Assembly: GCA_050330195.1 (NCBI GenBank)
Contig: JBHJOB010000126.1
Coordinates: forward strand, 1-27,505
Origin: JAHQVI01 sp050330195
Lineage (GTDB): Bacteria > Pseudomonadota > Alphaproteobacteria > Rhizobiales > Rhodomicrobiaceae
DNA length: 27,505 nt
Reading direction: 5' to 3'
In this document: positions 1 through 8,192 of the stretch, one piece after another
Numbering within the stretch: position 1 is the first letter of the stretch
How the letters are laid out: every line of letters starts with the position of its first letter
Made by a program: the position numbers and the translations under genes
The notes under the pieces: generated by a model
The model's database searches: none
What the model saw: only the letters and a program-made list of their open reading frames with translations
Told to the model about the DNA's origin: nothing

Positions 1-511
1 TTTTGATGCAGCAGAGATATTGTGATTCTGCCAAAATCAAGAGGCAAACGAATATTGGCAATCGTTTTCAAGAAGAAAAGCATTTTTGTGAATCTTTGTG
101 GACTCGTGGCCAGAAAGCCATTGTCGTCCGCGCTGTCAGTGGTATAAATGGACTTGTCTCTAGGGGACAAACCTGCTGAACCCATCTCCGTGTCAAATAA
201 CACGTTCAGGTGATTTCACGTAGGCCCCGGAGCAAACGGGGCCTCCTGACGTGATTGGTTGTGCGTACGTCAGGTGGTCTTGTTTTTGCGCTTATTGACG
301 CAACCCTTCCTGTATCATCCCAAAATCGACTCATTGGTTTGCGATGCAATGCTGAATCTGGCTTGCTTCAGACCAAATTAATCTTAGGCCCTTTAGTTAT
401 TTCAGCTAAGCTGATGCAAGGCCCGAGACATGAACACCGTTTCTCGGAACATCGAGCTTGGCCGGTCATGAGCCGTGCTGCCGATCAGGCTTGAATCACG
501 TGGAGGTAATC
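1..511. other. Intergenic leader region without a convincing gene
   Basis: This roughly 500-nt stretch is visibly richer in A+T than the rest of the window. Open frames here (for example 255-494 plus) have no good ribosome binding site, no recognisable protein character, and overlap the next gene's upstream region. It contains a short dyad at 154-170 (TTGTC, 7-nt spacer, GACAA) and a much stronger hairpin at 216-254. It may hold the end of an upstream transcription unit and the promoter of the gene starting near 512, or an uncharacterised small RNA. I cannot choose among these by reading alone. Confidence 0.5.
216..254. terminator. Strong hairpin, possible terminator
   Basis: The arms AGGCCCCG (222-229) and CGGGGCCT (237-244) form a perfect 8-bp stem with a 7-nt loop. 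Outside them TCACGT (216-221) pairs with ACGTGA (249-254) across a 4-nt bulge. There is no clear T tract on either side, so intrinsic termination is uncertain. A structured RNA end or an attenuator-like element is an alternative reading. Confidence 0.4.
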
Positions 512-1099
512 TTGAAGACTCCAACGCATCCTTACACTCCCTTTTCGTCCAGGCTCGGCAAGGCTGCTTCCGCGCGCATCCACTGGCTGGCCATGGGGCT
601 AGGCCTTGCTGCAAGCGCCGCCTGCGGCATTGCCATCATCGCACAACCGCCCGGCGCCGACCTCCGGTTCGCGCTGGCAAAGGATGATGAGGGACGTTCC
701 ATAACAGCGCTCGCCAATCGGGACGGCAATGGCGTCATTGCCATGCATGCGCTTGCCGGTGTGAATGGCGAGACATTCGGACCGCAAGGCGCAAACGGCC
801 TTTCGGAAAACATGCTGGCCGAAAACGCGGACGAGCAACATTTCGCCCCGGCCGCGTGGGACGAATTGTCCGATGCCCGCTGCCTGACCCTGACGACCCA
901 TGAGGGTCAGACATTTTCATTCCGGATCGTTGGCGTTCATCCGAAGGCTGCGCCCGCAAAGGACGCGAAGCCTGCCAATGTCGAGTTGGACATTGCGGCT
1001 TGTGCGCAAAATGGCGAGCCTGTCGTCAAGGCCTTGATCGAGCCGGACGCCGCCGCCCCTGTCGCGAAGGATCTCGCCGTTTTCGAGCGCAGCCTTTAA
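512..1099 (+). CDS. Hypothetical membrane-anchored protein
   Basis: I do not recognise the family. From a TTG start at 512 the product is about 195 residues. That start is chosen because GGAGG (502-506) lies 5 nt upstream; an in-frame ATG at 458 and a GTG at 500 have weaker sites. The N-terminus is basic and polar, then a hydrophobic helix rich in Gly and Ala (about residues 28-47) acts as a signal anchor or uncleaved signal. The rest is hydrophilic, mildly acidic, with two well-separated Cys residues that could form a disulfide if periplasmic. This suggests an inner-membrane-anchored periplasmic domain. It ends about 50 nt before the convergent TauE/SafE-type gene and has no co-directional neighbour. 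No function is proposed. Confidence 0.6.
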   Translation: MKTPTHPYTPFSSRLGKAASARIHWLAMGLGLAASAACGIAIIAQPPGADLRFALAKDDEGRSITALANRDGNGVIAMHALAGVNGETFGPQGANGLSENMLAENADEQHFAPAAWDELSDARCLTLTTHEGQTFSFRIVGVHPKAAPAKDAKPANVELDIAACAQNGEPVVKALIEPDAAAPVAKDLAVFERSL

Positions 1100-1148
1100 G
1101 CGCGCGCTGAATGCGGCAAGGTTTTGCGGCGGCATGGCTTGAGAGCGT

Positions 1149-1979
1149 CTAGTAGACCAGCGCCATCAGGAACCGGAACCCCACCAGCAGAAGGAAGAGC
1201 GCAAAGACGACTTCCAGCTTCCGGCGTGGCAATCCATGCGCCAGACGGACGCCGAGAGGCGCGAAGAGAACGCTTGCGGGTATCATCGCCCCCGCTCCGA
1301 TCAGGCTGACATAGCCGAGCGAACCCACCGGCAAGCCATCGCTCCCCCAACCCGCCCAGATGAAGCCGAGCAGCGCCGGAACCGCGATGATCGCGCTGAA
1401 ACCCGCCGCCGTGCCGACCGCGACATGAATCGCCCGTCCGAACATGCGAAGCAGGATCGCGATCTGCGCGCCGCCGCCAACGCCCATCAATGTCGCGATC
1501 AGGCCGATGCCAGCCCCGATCGGCGCCCCGATGGCGGGTTTGCCGACATCAGCCTTGAACTGAAGAATCTCCTCCTTGAGCAGGAGGCTGATGCTGAGAA
1601 TGCAGGCGGAAACCACCCAGACGATCTTCATCGCGTCGCCATTGGCGTATTTGGCCGTAATCGCGCCGAGAACAACGCCAACGACCGCCCAGGATGCCAG
1701 CAGGCGCAGGATCGGCATGTCAATGGAGGCCCGCTTGTAATGCGATCGCGCCGCGCGGAATGAGGTGGGTACGATGATCGCGAAGCTTGTCCCCACGGCG
1801 ATATGCATGCGGACGTCGTCCGGAGTGCCCATTGCGCCGAACAGCTCGTAGAGCACCGGCACCAGGATGCCCCCGCCGCCGACACCGAAAAGACCAGACA
1901 GCGTGCCCGCAATCGCGCCGCCGAGGATCAGCAATCCGGCAAGCATGGCGAGTTCGCCGACGGGCAAGGCCAATTCCAT
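1149..1979 (-). CDS. TauE/SafE (TSUP) family membrane permease
   Basis: This is a predicted inner-membrane anion permease of the TauE/SafE family, members of which export sulfite, sulfoacetate or related organic and sulfur anions. The 276-residue product is almost wholly hydrophobic with roughly eight membrane segments. It shows the two internally repeated glycine motifs typical of the family, GLFGVGGGGILVP near the N-terminus and LMGVGGGAQIAI in the second half. The start at 1979 is chosen because AGGA lies about 8 nt upstream; an upstream in-frame ATG at 2027 has no Shine-Dalgarno sequence. It is transcribed divergently from the AraC-type regulator gene, with about 210 nt between their starts, so regulation by that protein is possible but unproven. 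The substrate cannot be deduced. Confidence 0.88.
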   Translation of the reverse strand: MELALPVGELAMLAGLLILGGAIAGTLSGLFGVGGGGILVPVLYELFGAMGTPDDVRMHIAVGTSFAIIVPTSFRAARSHYKRASIDMPILRLLASWAVVGVVLGAITAKYANGDAMKIVWVVSACILSISLLLKEEILQFKADVGKPAIGAPIGAGIGLIATLMGVGGGAQIAILLRMFGRAIHVAVGTAAGFSAIIAVPALLGFIWAGWGSDGLPVGSLGYVSLIGAGAMIPASVLFAPLGVRLAHGLPRRKLEVVFALFLLLVGFRFLMALVY

Positions 1980-2187
1980 GATTTTTATCCTGTTTTTTCC
2001 AGCTGCATAAATGCGCAAGCCAGACATTACGCAAGCGGATTTTGCAGGCCGTTGAGAATGCCCCGGAGCGAGACCCGATAGATGCAGACCATTTTTCTCG
2101 GATGCGTTCCCTGATGCGCATCAAGAAAGCAAGATATGTCAAATGGATCTGTGCTTTGGATTGAGCATCGAAAGGCGGGAGCGAGCA

Positions 2188-3045
2188 ATGACAAGGCAAT
2201 CGGACTGGATCGATTATGACGAGAGGCTGCGGCGCGTCACAGCCTATATCCACGAGCACCTCGAAGAGGACATCGACCTGAACCGGCTGGCCGAGATCGC
2301 ATGCCTTTCGCCCTATCACTGGCACCGGATCTACCGCGCAATCAGAGGCGAGACCATTGCGGTAACCGTCAAGCGGCTGCGGCTGCATCACGCGGCCGGG
2401 CGTCTGGCGAACAGCACGATGGACCTTGAGCAGATCGCGAGGCGGGCAGGATATGGCAGCGTCCACGCTTTCAGCCGCGCTTTCGCCGAAGCTTACGGAA
2501 TGCCGCCGGCCGCTTTTCGGAAATCCGGCAGCCATAAATTGTTCCAGCACACTCGGAAGGACAGTGACATGCCTGCGCTTGAAGTGGAGATCATCGATTT
2601 GCCGCGATATCGGTTGGCGACCATCCCGCACCAAGGCTCCTATATGGAGATCGGCCAGGCTTTCGGACAGCTTGGCAACTGGTTCGGGGTACGCAACCTG
2701 CTGAGGCCCGACATGCGCATGATCGGCGTTTACTTCGACGACCCCTACAGCGTGGCGGAAAATGAGCTGCGGTCTCGAGCCGGGCTGACGGTGGATGCCG
2801 ACTTCACCTGCGAGCCTCCACTTGAGCCGTATGAAACCCATGCCGGACCTTATGCGAGGCTGGTGCATAAGGGGCCATACTCGAATATGAGGTCGGCTTA
2901 TCAATGGCTATATGGGAGCTGGTTGCCCCAATCGGGACGCGAACCGGCCGATGCTCCCTGTCTGGAAGAATATTTCAACACGCCCGATCAGGTGCCCCCG
3001 CCTGAATTGCGGACCGCGGTTTGCCTGCCGCTGCGTGCGGGTTAA
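2188..3045 (+). CDS. AraC-family regulator with GyrI-like domain
   Basis: This is a transcriptional regulator of about 285 residues. An N-terminal AraC-type double helix-turn-helix (roughly residues 8-112) contains DIDLNRLAEIACLSPYHWHR and a second helix-turn-helix around IARRAGYGSVHAFSRAF. It is joined to a C-terminal GyrI-like/SOUL-type small-molecule-binding domain (about 128-284). This layout is that of the Rob/SoxS-like regulators whose GyrI-like half binds hydrophobic ligands. The ATG at 2188 is preferred over the in-frame start at 2143 because GGGAG sits about 7 nt upstream. Its stop overlaps the stop of the convergent CDF gene within TTAA at 3042-3045. Nearby transporter genes (TauE/SafE type, CDF) are conceivable targets, but no operator was identified. 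The ligand is unknown. Confidence 0.87.
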   Translation: MTRQSDWIDYDERLRRVTAYIHEHLEEDIDLNRLAEIACLSPYHWHRIYRAIRGETIAVTVKRLRLHHAAGRLANSTMDLEQIARRAGYGSVHAFSRAFAEAYGMPPAAFRKSGSHKLFQHTRKDSDMPALEVEIIDLPRYRLATIPHQGSYMEIGQAFGQLGNWFGVRNLLRPDMRMIGVYFDDPYSVAENELRSRAGLTVDADFTCEPPLEPYETHAGPYARLVHKGPYSNMRSAYQWLYGSWLPQSGREPADAPCLEEYFNTPDQVPPPELRTAVCLPLRAG

Positions 3046-3992
3046 TGTTCGTGTGCGTGGCTGTGGCTCCGGTCCGCACCGCCGGGCGCATGGCCGATCG
3101 CGTCGGGTTCGGGGCAGGCATGGGCGGAGCATTCCAACTCGAGCGTGGAATGGGTAATGCCGAAATCGGCCGCAAGCCTCTCCTTCACCAGCCGCTTGAT
3201 CCGGTCGGCATTGCCCCATTCGCCCGCGCTGATGACGAGATGCGCTTCGGTGGCATTTTCATGCTCCATCATCTGCCAGACATGCAGGTGATGAACGCTG
3301 TCGACGCCCTCGATGCCGCGCATCCGCGCGAGCACGGCATGCGCGTCGATTCCGGGCGGGCTGGCGAGCATGAGAATCCGGATGACGGCTCCGATTTCCG
3401 AGAAAGACAGCCACAGGATGTATCCGGCGATCATGAGCGTGACGAGCGGATCGACCAGCCGCCAGTCATAGAGAATGATCAGCGTGCCCGCCACGATCAC
3501 GGCGACGGAGCCGAGCGCATCGGCCACATTATGCAGGAACGCGGCGCGGATGTTCACGCTGCTCTTTGACAGTGCGTAGGTCAGCAGCGCGGTGGCGAGA
3601 TCGACCACAAGCGCGATCGCCGCAATGATCACGACCAGCCAGCCATCGATGCCCTGCGGCTCGATGAAGCGCATGATCGCCTCATAGACAAGATAGATCG
3701 CAATCACGATCAGCGTCGTGTAGTTCACGAGCGCCGCCACGACTTCCGCGCGTCCATAGCCGAACGTCATCTGCGCATCGGACGGCCGCCGGGCGACCTT
3801 GCGGGCAAAGAAGGCGATGGCGAGCGAGACGGCGTCGGACAGATTGTGGATGGCGTCCGCGATCAGTGCGAGACTGCCCGACAGAACGCCGCCGACGATC
3901 TGGGCAACGGTCAGGCCCAGATTGATGAACACCGCCCAGAAGACGCGCATGTCGCCCGCTTCCGGATCGACGTGGGTGTGATGTCCGGCCAT
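3042..3992 (-). CDS. Cation diffusion facilitator, zinc type
   Basis: This is an inner-membrane cation/proton antiporter of the CDF family (ZitB/CzcD-like), expected to export zinc or a similar divalent metal. From the ATG at 3992, preceded by AGGAG with about 5-nt spacing, the product is 316 residues. It has six membrane segments and a C-terminal cytoplasmic domain. The transport-site pattern HxxxD is present in both TM2 (H49, D53) and TM5 (H154, D158), which by family knowledge favours zinc. Histidines cluster at both ends (GHHTH at the N-terminus, SHSHAHEH at the C-terminus) and may buffer metal. An upstream in-frame start at 4058 is less likely. The gene is divergent from the DMT gene and tail-to-tail with the AraC gene. 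Confidence 0.93.
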   Translation of the reverse strand: MAGHHTHVDPEAGDMRVFWAVFINLGLTVAQIVGGVLSGSLALIADAIHNLSDAVSLAIAFFARKVARRPSDAQMTFGYGRAEVVAALVNYTTLIVIAIYLVYEAIMRFIEPQGIDGWLVVIIAAIALVVDLATALLTYALSKSSVNIRAAFLHNVADALGSVAVIVAGTLIILYDWRLVDPLVTLMIAGYILWLSFSEIGAVIRILMLASPPGIDAHAVLARMRGIEGVDSVHHLHVWQMMEHENATEAHLVISAGEWGNADRIKRLVKERLAADFGITHSTLELECSAHACPEPDAIGHAPGGADRSHSHAHEH

Positions 3993-4107
3993 ATATGCTC
4001 CTGAATTCGTCTCGCCCGAGACGCTAAGGATAATGCGAGGGGATTGCCATCCGTTCAACGTGGTAACGCACGGCGCACAAGGTTAGAATCGGTTTCGCAA
4101 ATGCCAG

Positions 4108-5082
4108 ATGCAAGAGCAACGATCATCGGGTATGACGCGGGGGAAATCTCCATTGTCCAACGATCCAGCCACGTGTTTGCCGGATGCGGCTCGCTCGAAC
4201 GTCGAACGCGGCATGGCGCTCATGGCTGCGGGCGTCCTCATGACGCCGGGCGTTCATGCGATCGCGAAGAGCCTCGGCGACACGCTCTCGGTCGGCCAGA
4301 TTTCGGCGGCGCGTTATTTCTTCCAGCTTTTCGTCCTGCTTCCGCTGGTCTGGTTCGCTCATCGGGGACGCATTCCGCCGCCAAGGCTGAGCTTCGCCAT
4401 TCTCGGCCTGTTGCTCGCTGCCGCTTCGGTGTTCTTCTTTCTGGCGCTGACCTTCATGCCGCTTGCAGATAGCGCCGCGATCTTTTTTGTCGAGCCCTTG
4501 CTGCTTGCGCTCATCTCGTTTCTCTTCCTCGGCGAACCGATGGGCTTGCGGCGTCTGGCCGCAATTCTCGTCGGCTTCGCAGGTGCGCTGATCGTGATCC
4601 GTCCCAGTTTCCAGAGCGTCGGACCGGCCGCGCTGCTGCCGCTGCTTGCGGGCGCGTGTTTCGCCATTTTTCTGGCGAGCACGCGACGGCTTTCCCAGGA
4701 TCACGACGCGCGCGCGATGCAGCTCTGGACCTGCATTTTCGCCGTCGCCGTGCTTTCGGCGGGGATGGCGCTGAGCCCGTTCGCCGGTTGGGAGCTGTTC
4801 CGCCCGACCTGGCCGAAAGGGCTGGAATGGGCGCTACTCGGCGGCATGGGCGTTATCGCGCTTGTCTCGCAGATGCTCTCGATTCAGGCCTTGCGCGTCG
4901 CTCCGGCGGGCATCCTCGCGCCATTTCAATATCTGGAAATTTTCGGCGCGACGATCCTTGGCGCATTCATTTTTGCCGACCTGCCGGACGGGGTGACAAT
5001 GCTCGGCATCGCCATCATTGTAGGCTCCGGGCTCTATGTCTTTCACCGTGAACGCATGCTTGCGCGCAGGCCCGTCAAGTGA
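4108..5082 (+). CDS. EamA/DMT-family transporter
   Basis: This is a drug/metabolite transporter superfamily permease with ten predicted membrane helices arranged as two tandem EamA repeats (roughly residues 40-170 and 185-315 of a 324-residue product). Typical features are the conserved FVEPLLLALISFLFLGEP stretch closing the first repeat and the paired feature around PFQYLEIFGATILGAFIF in the second. The substrate is unknown; family members move amino acids, metabolites or drugs. The start is uncertain. ATGs at 4108, 4132 and 4213 all lack a strong Shine-Dalgarno sequence, and 4213 would still leave an intact first helix. It is divergent from the CDF gene, with about 115 nt between their starts, and is followed after 155 nt by pepN. 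Confidence 0.88.
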   Translation: MQEQRSSGMTRGKSPLSNDPATCLPDAARSNVERGMALMAAGVLMTPGVHAIAKSLGDTLSVGQISAARYFFQLFVLLPLVWFAHRGRIPPPRLSFAILGLLLAAASVFFFLALTFMPLADSAAIFFVEPLLLALISFLFLGEPMGLRRLAAILVGFAGALIVIRPSFQSVGPAALLPLLAGACFAIFLASTRRLSQDHDARAMQLWTCIFAVAVLSAGMALSPFAGWELFRPTWPKGLEWALLGGMGVIALVSQMLSIQALRVAPAGILAPFQYLEIFGATILGAFIFADLPDGVTMLGIAIIVGSGLYVFHRERMLARRPVK

Positions 5083-5237
5083 GGGCCGGGACAGGCTTGT
5101 CCTCGACGAGGTGCATTTATGCTTGGCAAGCAAGCTTACGGCTTCTAGAGCTGGTGTCTTCAAATCCGGATTTTCCGCGCGTCCCGCCGGATGCGCGCTT
5201 TTAAACAGATCACTTTCACCAAAAAGATCGCAAGAAC

Positions 5238-7907
5238 ATGAAAACGCAAGAACCGCGCACGATTTATCTCAAGGATTACAAGCCCGCTCCCTATCTGATC
5301 GATGAGGTCGAGCTGGATGTCCGCCTTCAGCCGAGCGAAACGAAAGTCGCCTCCCGCCTGAAGATGCGGCCCAATCCGGACGCAAAGGGCAAGCCGGGAC
5401 CGCTTGTGCTCGACGGCGAATTGCTGAAGCTGATCAGTGTTGCCATCGACGGCGAAGCGCTCGAAGCGGGGACCTATGAGATTGGCGAGAAAAGCCTGAC
5501 CATCGCCAGCCCGCCTCAGGCGTCGTTCACGCTGGAGATCGTCACAACCTGCGATCCCGAAGCCAACAAGGCGCTCTCCGGCCTTTACCGTTCCGGCAAG
5601 CTCTACTGCACCCAGTGCGAACCGGAAGGCTTCCGCCGCATCACCTATTTCCTCGACCGTCCGGATGTGCTGGCGAAATACCGTGTCCGGATCGAGGGTG
5701 ACGCCAAATCGACGCCGATTCTCCTGTCAAACGGCAATCTGGTCGAGGAGGGCGAAACATCGGGCGGGCGTCATTTCGCCGTCTGGGAAGATCCGCATCC
5801 GAAACCGTCCTATCTGTTCGCCCTTGTCGGCGGCAAGCTCGGCATGGTCCGCGGCACGTTCAAGACGAAATCCGGCCGCAAGGTCGAACTGCGCGTCTAT
5901 TGCGAGCCGGGCAAGGAAGACCGCTGCGGCTGGGCAATGGAGAGCCTGAAACGCTCGATGAAGTGGGACGAGGAACGCTTCGGCCTAGAATATGATCTCG
6001 ACATCTTCATGATCGTCGCGGTGAGCGATTTCAACATGGGGGCCATGGAGAACAAGGGCCTCAACATCTTCAACGACAAGCTCATTCTGGCGAGCCCCGA
6101 AACCGCGACGGATGCGGAATATGAGTCCATCGAGGCGGTGATCGGCCACGAGTATTTCCACAACTGGACCGGCAACCGCGTCACCTGCCGCGACTGGTTT
6201 CAGCTCTGCCTGAAGGAAGGGCTGACCGTTTTCCGCGATCAGGAATTTACCTCCGATCTGCGCTCGCGCGGCGTGAAGCGCATCGAGGACGTGGTTCATC
6301 TGCGTGCGCAGCAGTTTGCCGAGGATGGCGGGCCGCTCGCTCACCCGGTTCGCCCGGAATCCTTCATCGAGATCAACAATTTCTATACGCGCACGGTCTA
6401 CAACAAGGGCGCCGAGCTGTGCCGGATGATCCTGACGATGGTCGGCGAGAAGGGCTTCCGGAAGGGCATCGACCTTTATTTCAAGCGCCATGACGGCACG
6501 GCGGCGACGGTTGAGGATTTCATCGCCGCGATGTCCGACGCCAACAAGGCCGATCTCAGCCAGTTCATGCTCTGGTATTCGCAGGCCGGCACGCCCGAAC
6601 TGACCTGCCGGATGACCTATTCGGAAGACACCAAATCCGCGAAGCTGACCGTCAAGCAGGAACAGAAGCCGACGCCCGGCCAGGACAGGAAGAAGCCGCT
6701 GCATATTCCACTGAAAGCTGGGCTGATCGACGGCAAAGGCAAGGATCTGGCGCTGAAGCTCGACGACGGCACCAAGGTCAAGGACGGCGTCCTGCATCTG
6801 CGCAAGAAGTCGGAAAGCTTCACCTTCACAGGGATCTCCGAGCGGCCGACCGTCTCGCTGCTGCGCGAATTCTCCGCGCCGGTCAATCTGACCTCGAACC
6901 TCACCGACCGGGATCTGGAATTCCTGATCGCCAACGATACGGACCAGTTCAACCGCTGGCAATCCGCGCAAAATCTGGCGATGAAGTCGCTGAAGGAGAT
7001 GACGGCGGCGATCCGTGCGGGCGAAAAGCCGAAATCGCCCCAGCGTCTGACGAAGGCGCTCGGACTGCTGGTGTCCGATGAAAGCCTTGAGCCTGCATTC
7101 CGCGCGCTCATGCTGTCCGTGCCGAGCTTCCGCGACATCGCCCTGTCCATTGGCGAGGATCTTGACCCGGATGCAATCTACCAGGCGCGGCTGCGGCTGA
7201 AAAAGAGCATCGGCAAGGCGCTGAAGGATCAGCTTGAGACGATCTACGAGAAACACGCGATCAAGGCGGCGTACAAGCCCGATGCGGCGCAGACCGGAAA
7301 GCGCGCCCTGCGCAATGCCGCGCTCAGCCTGTTGACGGCGGCGGGCGGGCGTTCGGCCCTTTCGCGTTTGCGGGATCATTACAAGAATGCCGCCAACATG
7401 ACCGACGCGATGGCTGCCCTTGAGATTTTCGGCGATGTCGATTCTCCGGCGCGCGAGGCCGTGCTCAAATCCTTCTACCGGGCCTGGAAGAAGGAGGCGC
7501 TGGTGCTCGACAAATGGTTCAGCGTGCAGGCGCGTTCGGCGATGCACGGAACGGCGGCTGCGGTGGGCGAACTGGCGAAGCATCCGCAATTCTCGGTCAA
7601 GAACCCCAACCGGGTCCGGGCGGTCTACGGCGCATTCGCGATGGGCAATCCGGTGCAGTTCAACGCGGCGGATGGCAAGGGCTACAAGCTGATTGCCGAT
7701 GCCGTTCTGGAGCTGGACGGCTTCAATTCGCTGATGGCCGCGCGGCTGCTCGGCAGTTTCGAGATGTGGCGGATGATGGAGCCCAAGCGTCAGAAGGCGG
7801 CGCGCAAGCAGCTTGAACGGGTTGCGGGCACAAAGAAGCTGTCGCGCGATGTCTACGAGATCGCGGGCAAGATGCTCAAGAGCATGGACAACCCTGACGC
7901 GGCGTAA
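5238..7907 (+). CDS. pepN: Aminopeptidase N (M1 zinc metallopeptidase)
   Basis: This cytoplasmic broad-specificity aminopeptidase removes N-terminal residues from peptides late in protein turnover. The product is 889 residues, close to the length of bacterial PepN. The substrate-binding exopeptidase motif GAMEN lies at 268-272. The zinc-binding HExxH is HEYFH at 304-308 with the third ligand E327, giving the M1 pattern HExxH-x18-E. The N-terminal beta domain precedes the catalytic domain; the C-terminal half is the helical domain characteristic of PepN. The ATG at 5238 gives a normal N-terminus, although the Shine-Dalgarno sequence is weak. The gene follows the DMT gene by 155 nt and is followed by paired hairpins before the histidine kinase gene. 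Confidence 0.97.
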   Translation: MKTQEPRTIYLKDYKPAPYLIDEVELDVRLQPSETKVASRLKMRPNPDAKGKPGPLVLDGELLKLISVAIDGEALEAGTYEIGEKSLTIASPPQASFTLEIVTTCDPEANKALSGLYRSGKLYCTQCEPEGFRRITYFLDRPDVLAKYRVRIEGDAKSTPILLSNGNLVEEGETSGGRHFAVWEDPHPKPSYLFALVGGKLGMVRGTFKTKSGRKVELRVYCEPGKEDRCGWAMESLKRSMKWDEERFGLEYDLDIFMIVAVSDFNMGAMENKGLNIFNDKLILASPETATDAEYESIEAVIGHEYFHNWTGNRVTCRDWFQLCLKEGLTVFRDQEFTSDLRSRGVKRIEDVVHLRAQQFAEDGGPLAHPVRPESFIEINNFYTRTVYNKGAELCRMILTMVGEKGFRKGIDLYFKRHDGTAATVEDFIAAMSDANKADLSQFMLWYSQAGTPELTCRMTYSEDTKSAKLTVKQEQKPTPGQDRKKPLHIPLKAGLIDGKGKDLALKLDDGTKVKDGVLHLRKKSESFTFTGISERPTVSLLREFSAPVNLTSNLTDRDLEFLIANDTDQFNRWQSAQNLAMKSLKEMTAAIRAGEKPKSPQRLTKALGLLVSDESLEPAFRALMLSVPSFRDIALSIGEDLDPDAIYQARLRLKKSIGKALKDQLETIYEKHAIKAAYKPDAAQTGKRALRNAALSLLTAAGGRSALSRLRDHYKNAANMTDAMAALEIFGDVDSPAREAVLKSFYRAWKKEALVLDKWFSVQARSAMHGTAAAVGELAKHPQFSVKNPNRVRAVYGAFAMGNPVQFNAADGKGYKLIADAVLELDGFNSLMAARLLGSFEMWRMMEPKRQKAARKQLERVAGTKKLSRDVYEIAGKMLKSMDNPDAA

Positions 7908-7960
7908 TCCCGCGATTGTTAGGGTAATCCTTCATTAACCGCTTCTGGCGCTACTCTAAA

Positions 7961-8014
7961 CGCGGGCTTAACGGCCCGCGTTGGCCTGCCCGCCTGTGTA
8001 AAGGCGGCGGCCAA
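7961..8014 (+). terminator. Tandem hairpins downstream of pepN
   Basis: Two adjacent dyads lie 54-107 nt after the pepN stop. The first pairs CGCGGGC (7961-7967) with GCCCGCG (7974-7980) across a 6-nt loop. The second nests TTGGCC (7981-7986) with GGCCAA (8009-8014) around CCGCC (7990-7994) with GGCGG (8003-8007). They are very stable but lack a T tract, so they may be a Rho-assisted terminator, a 3' stabiliser of pepN mRNA, or a structure in the 5' leader of the kinase gene. Confidence 0.45.
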
Positions 8015-8192
8015 CCCTTGTCTGCGTTTCGTGAAGAGGCGCGAATCGGCCCAAACTGCGCCTGAACCGATCGTAAAACCGGAGCGTCCAATACCGACAG
8101 GCATTCAATCCGGGGTTGAATGCGGATGAGTTGACCGTTTTGCAAAGGGGTGGAGCAGGCTGAAATCCGAGCCTTGGATCAGGCCGGCTCCA

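Noticed and set aside
255..494. 79-codon plus-strand open frame in the left intergenic region
   Set aside because: It has no Shine-Dalgarno sequence, no recognisable protein features, and overlaps the likely upstream region of the gene at 512.
1720..2904. 394-codon minus-strand open frame across the TauE/AraC junction
   Set aside because: It is antisense to the AraC/GyrI gene and out of frame with the TauE/SafE-type gene; no domain is visible.
5089..5102. Short hairpin GGACA-GGCT-TGTCC after the DMT gene
   Set aside because: A 5-bp stem without a T tract is too weak to call a terminator.
5985..7589. 534-codon minus-strand open frame opposite pepN
   Set aside because: It is antisense to the conserved M1 catalytic and helical domains; the protein has no recognisable domain or signal.
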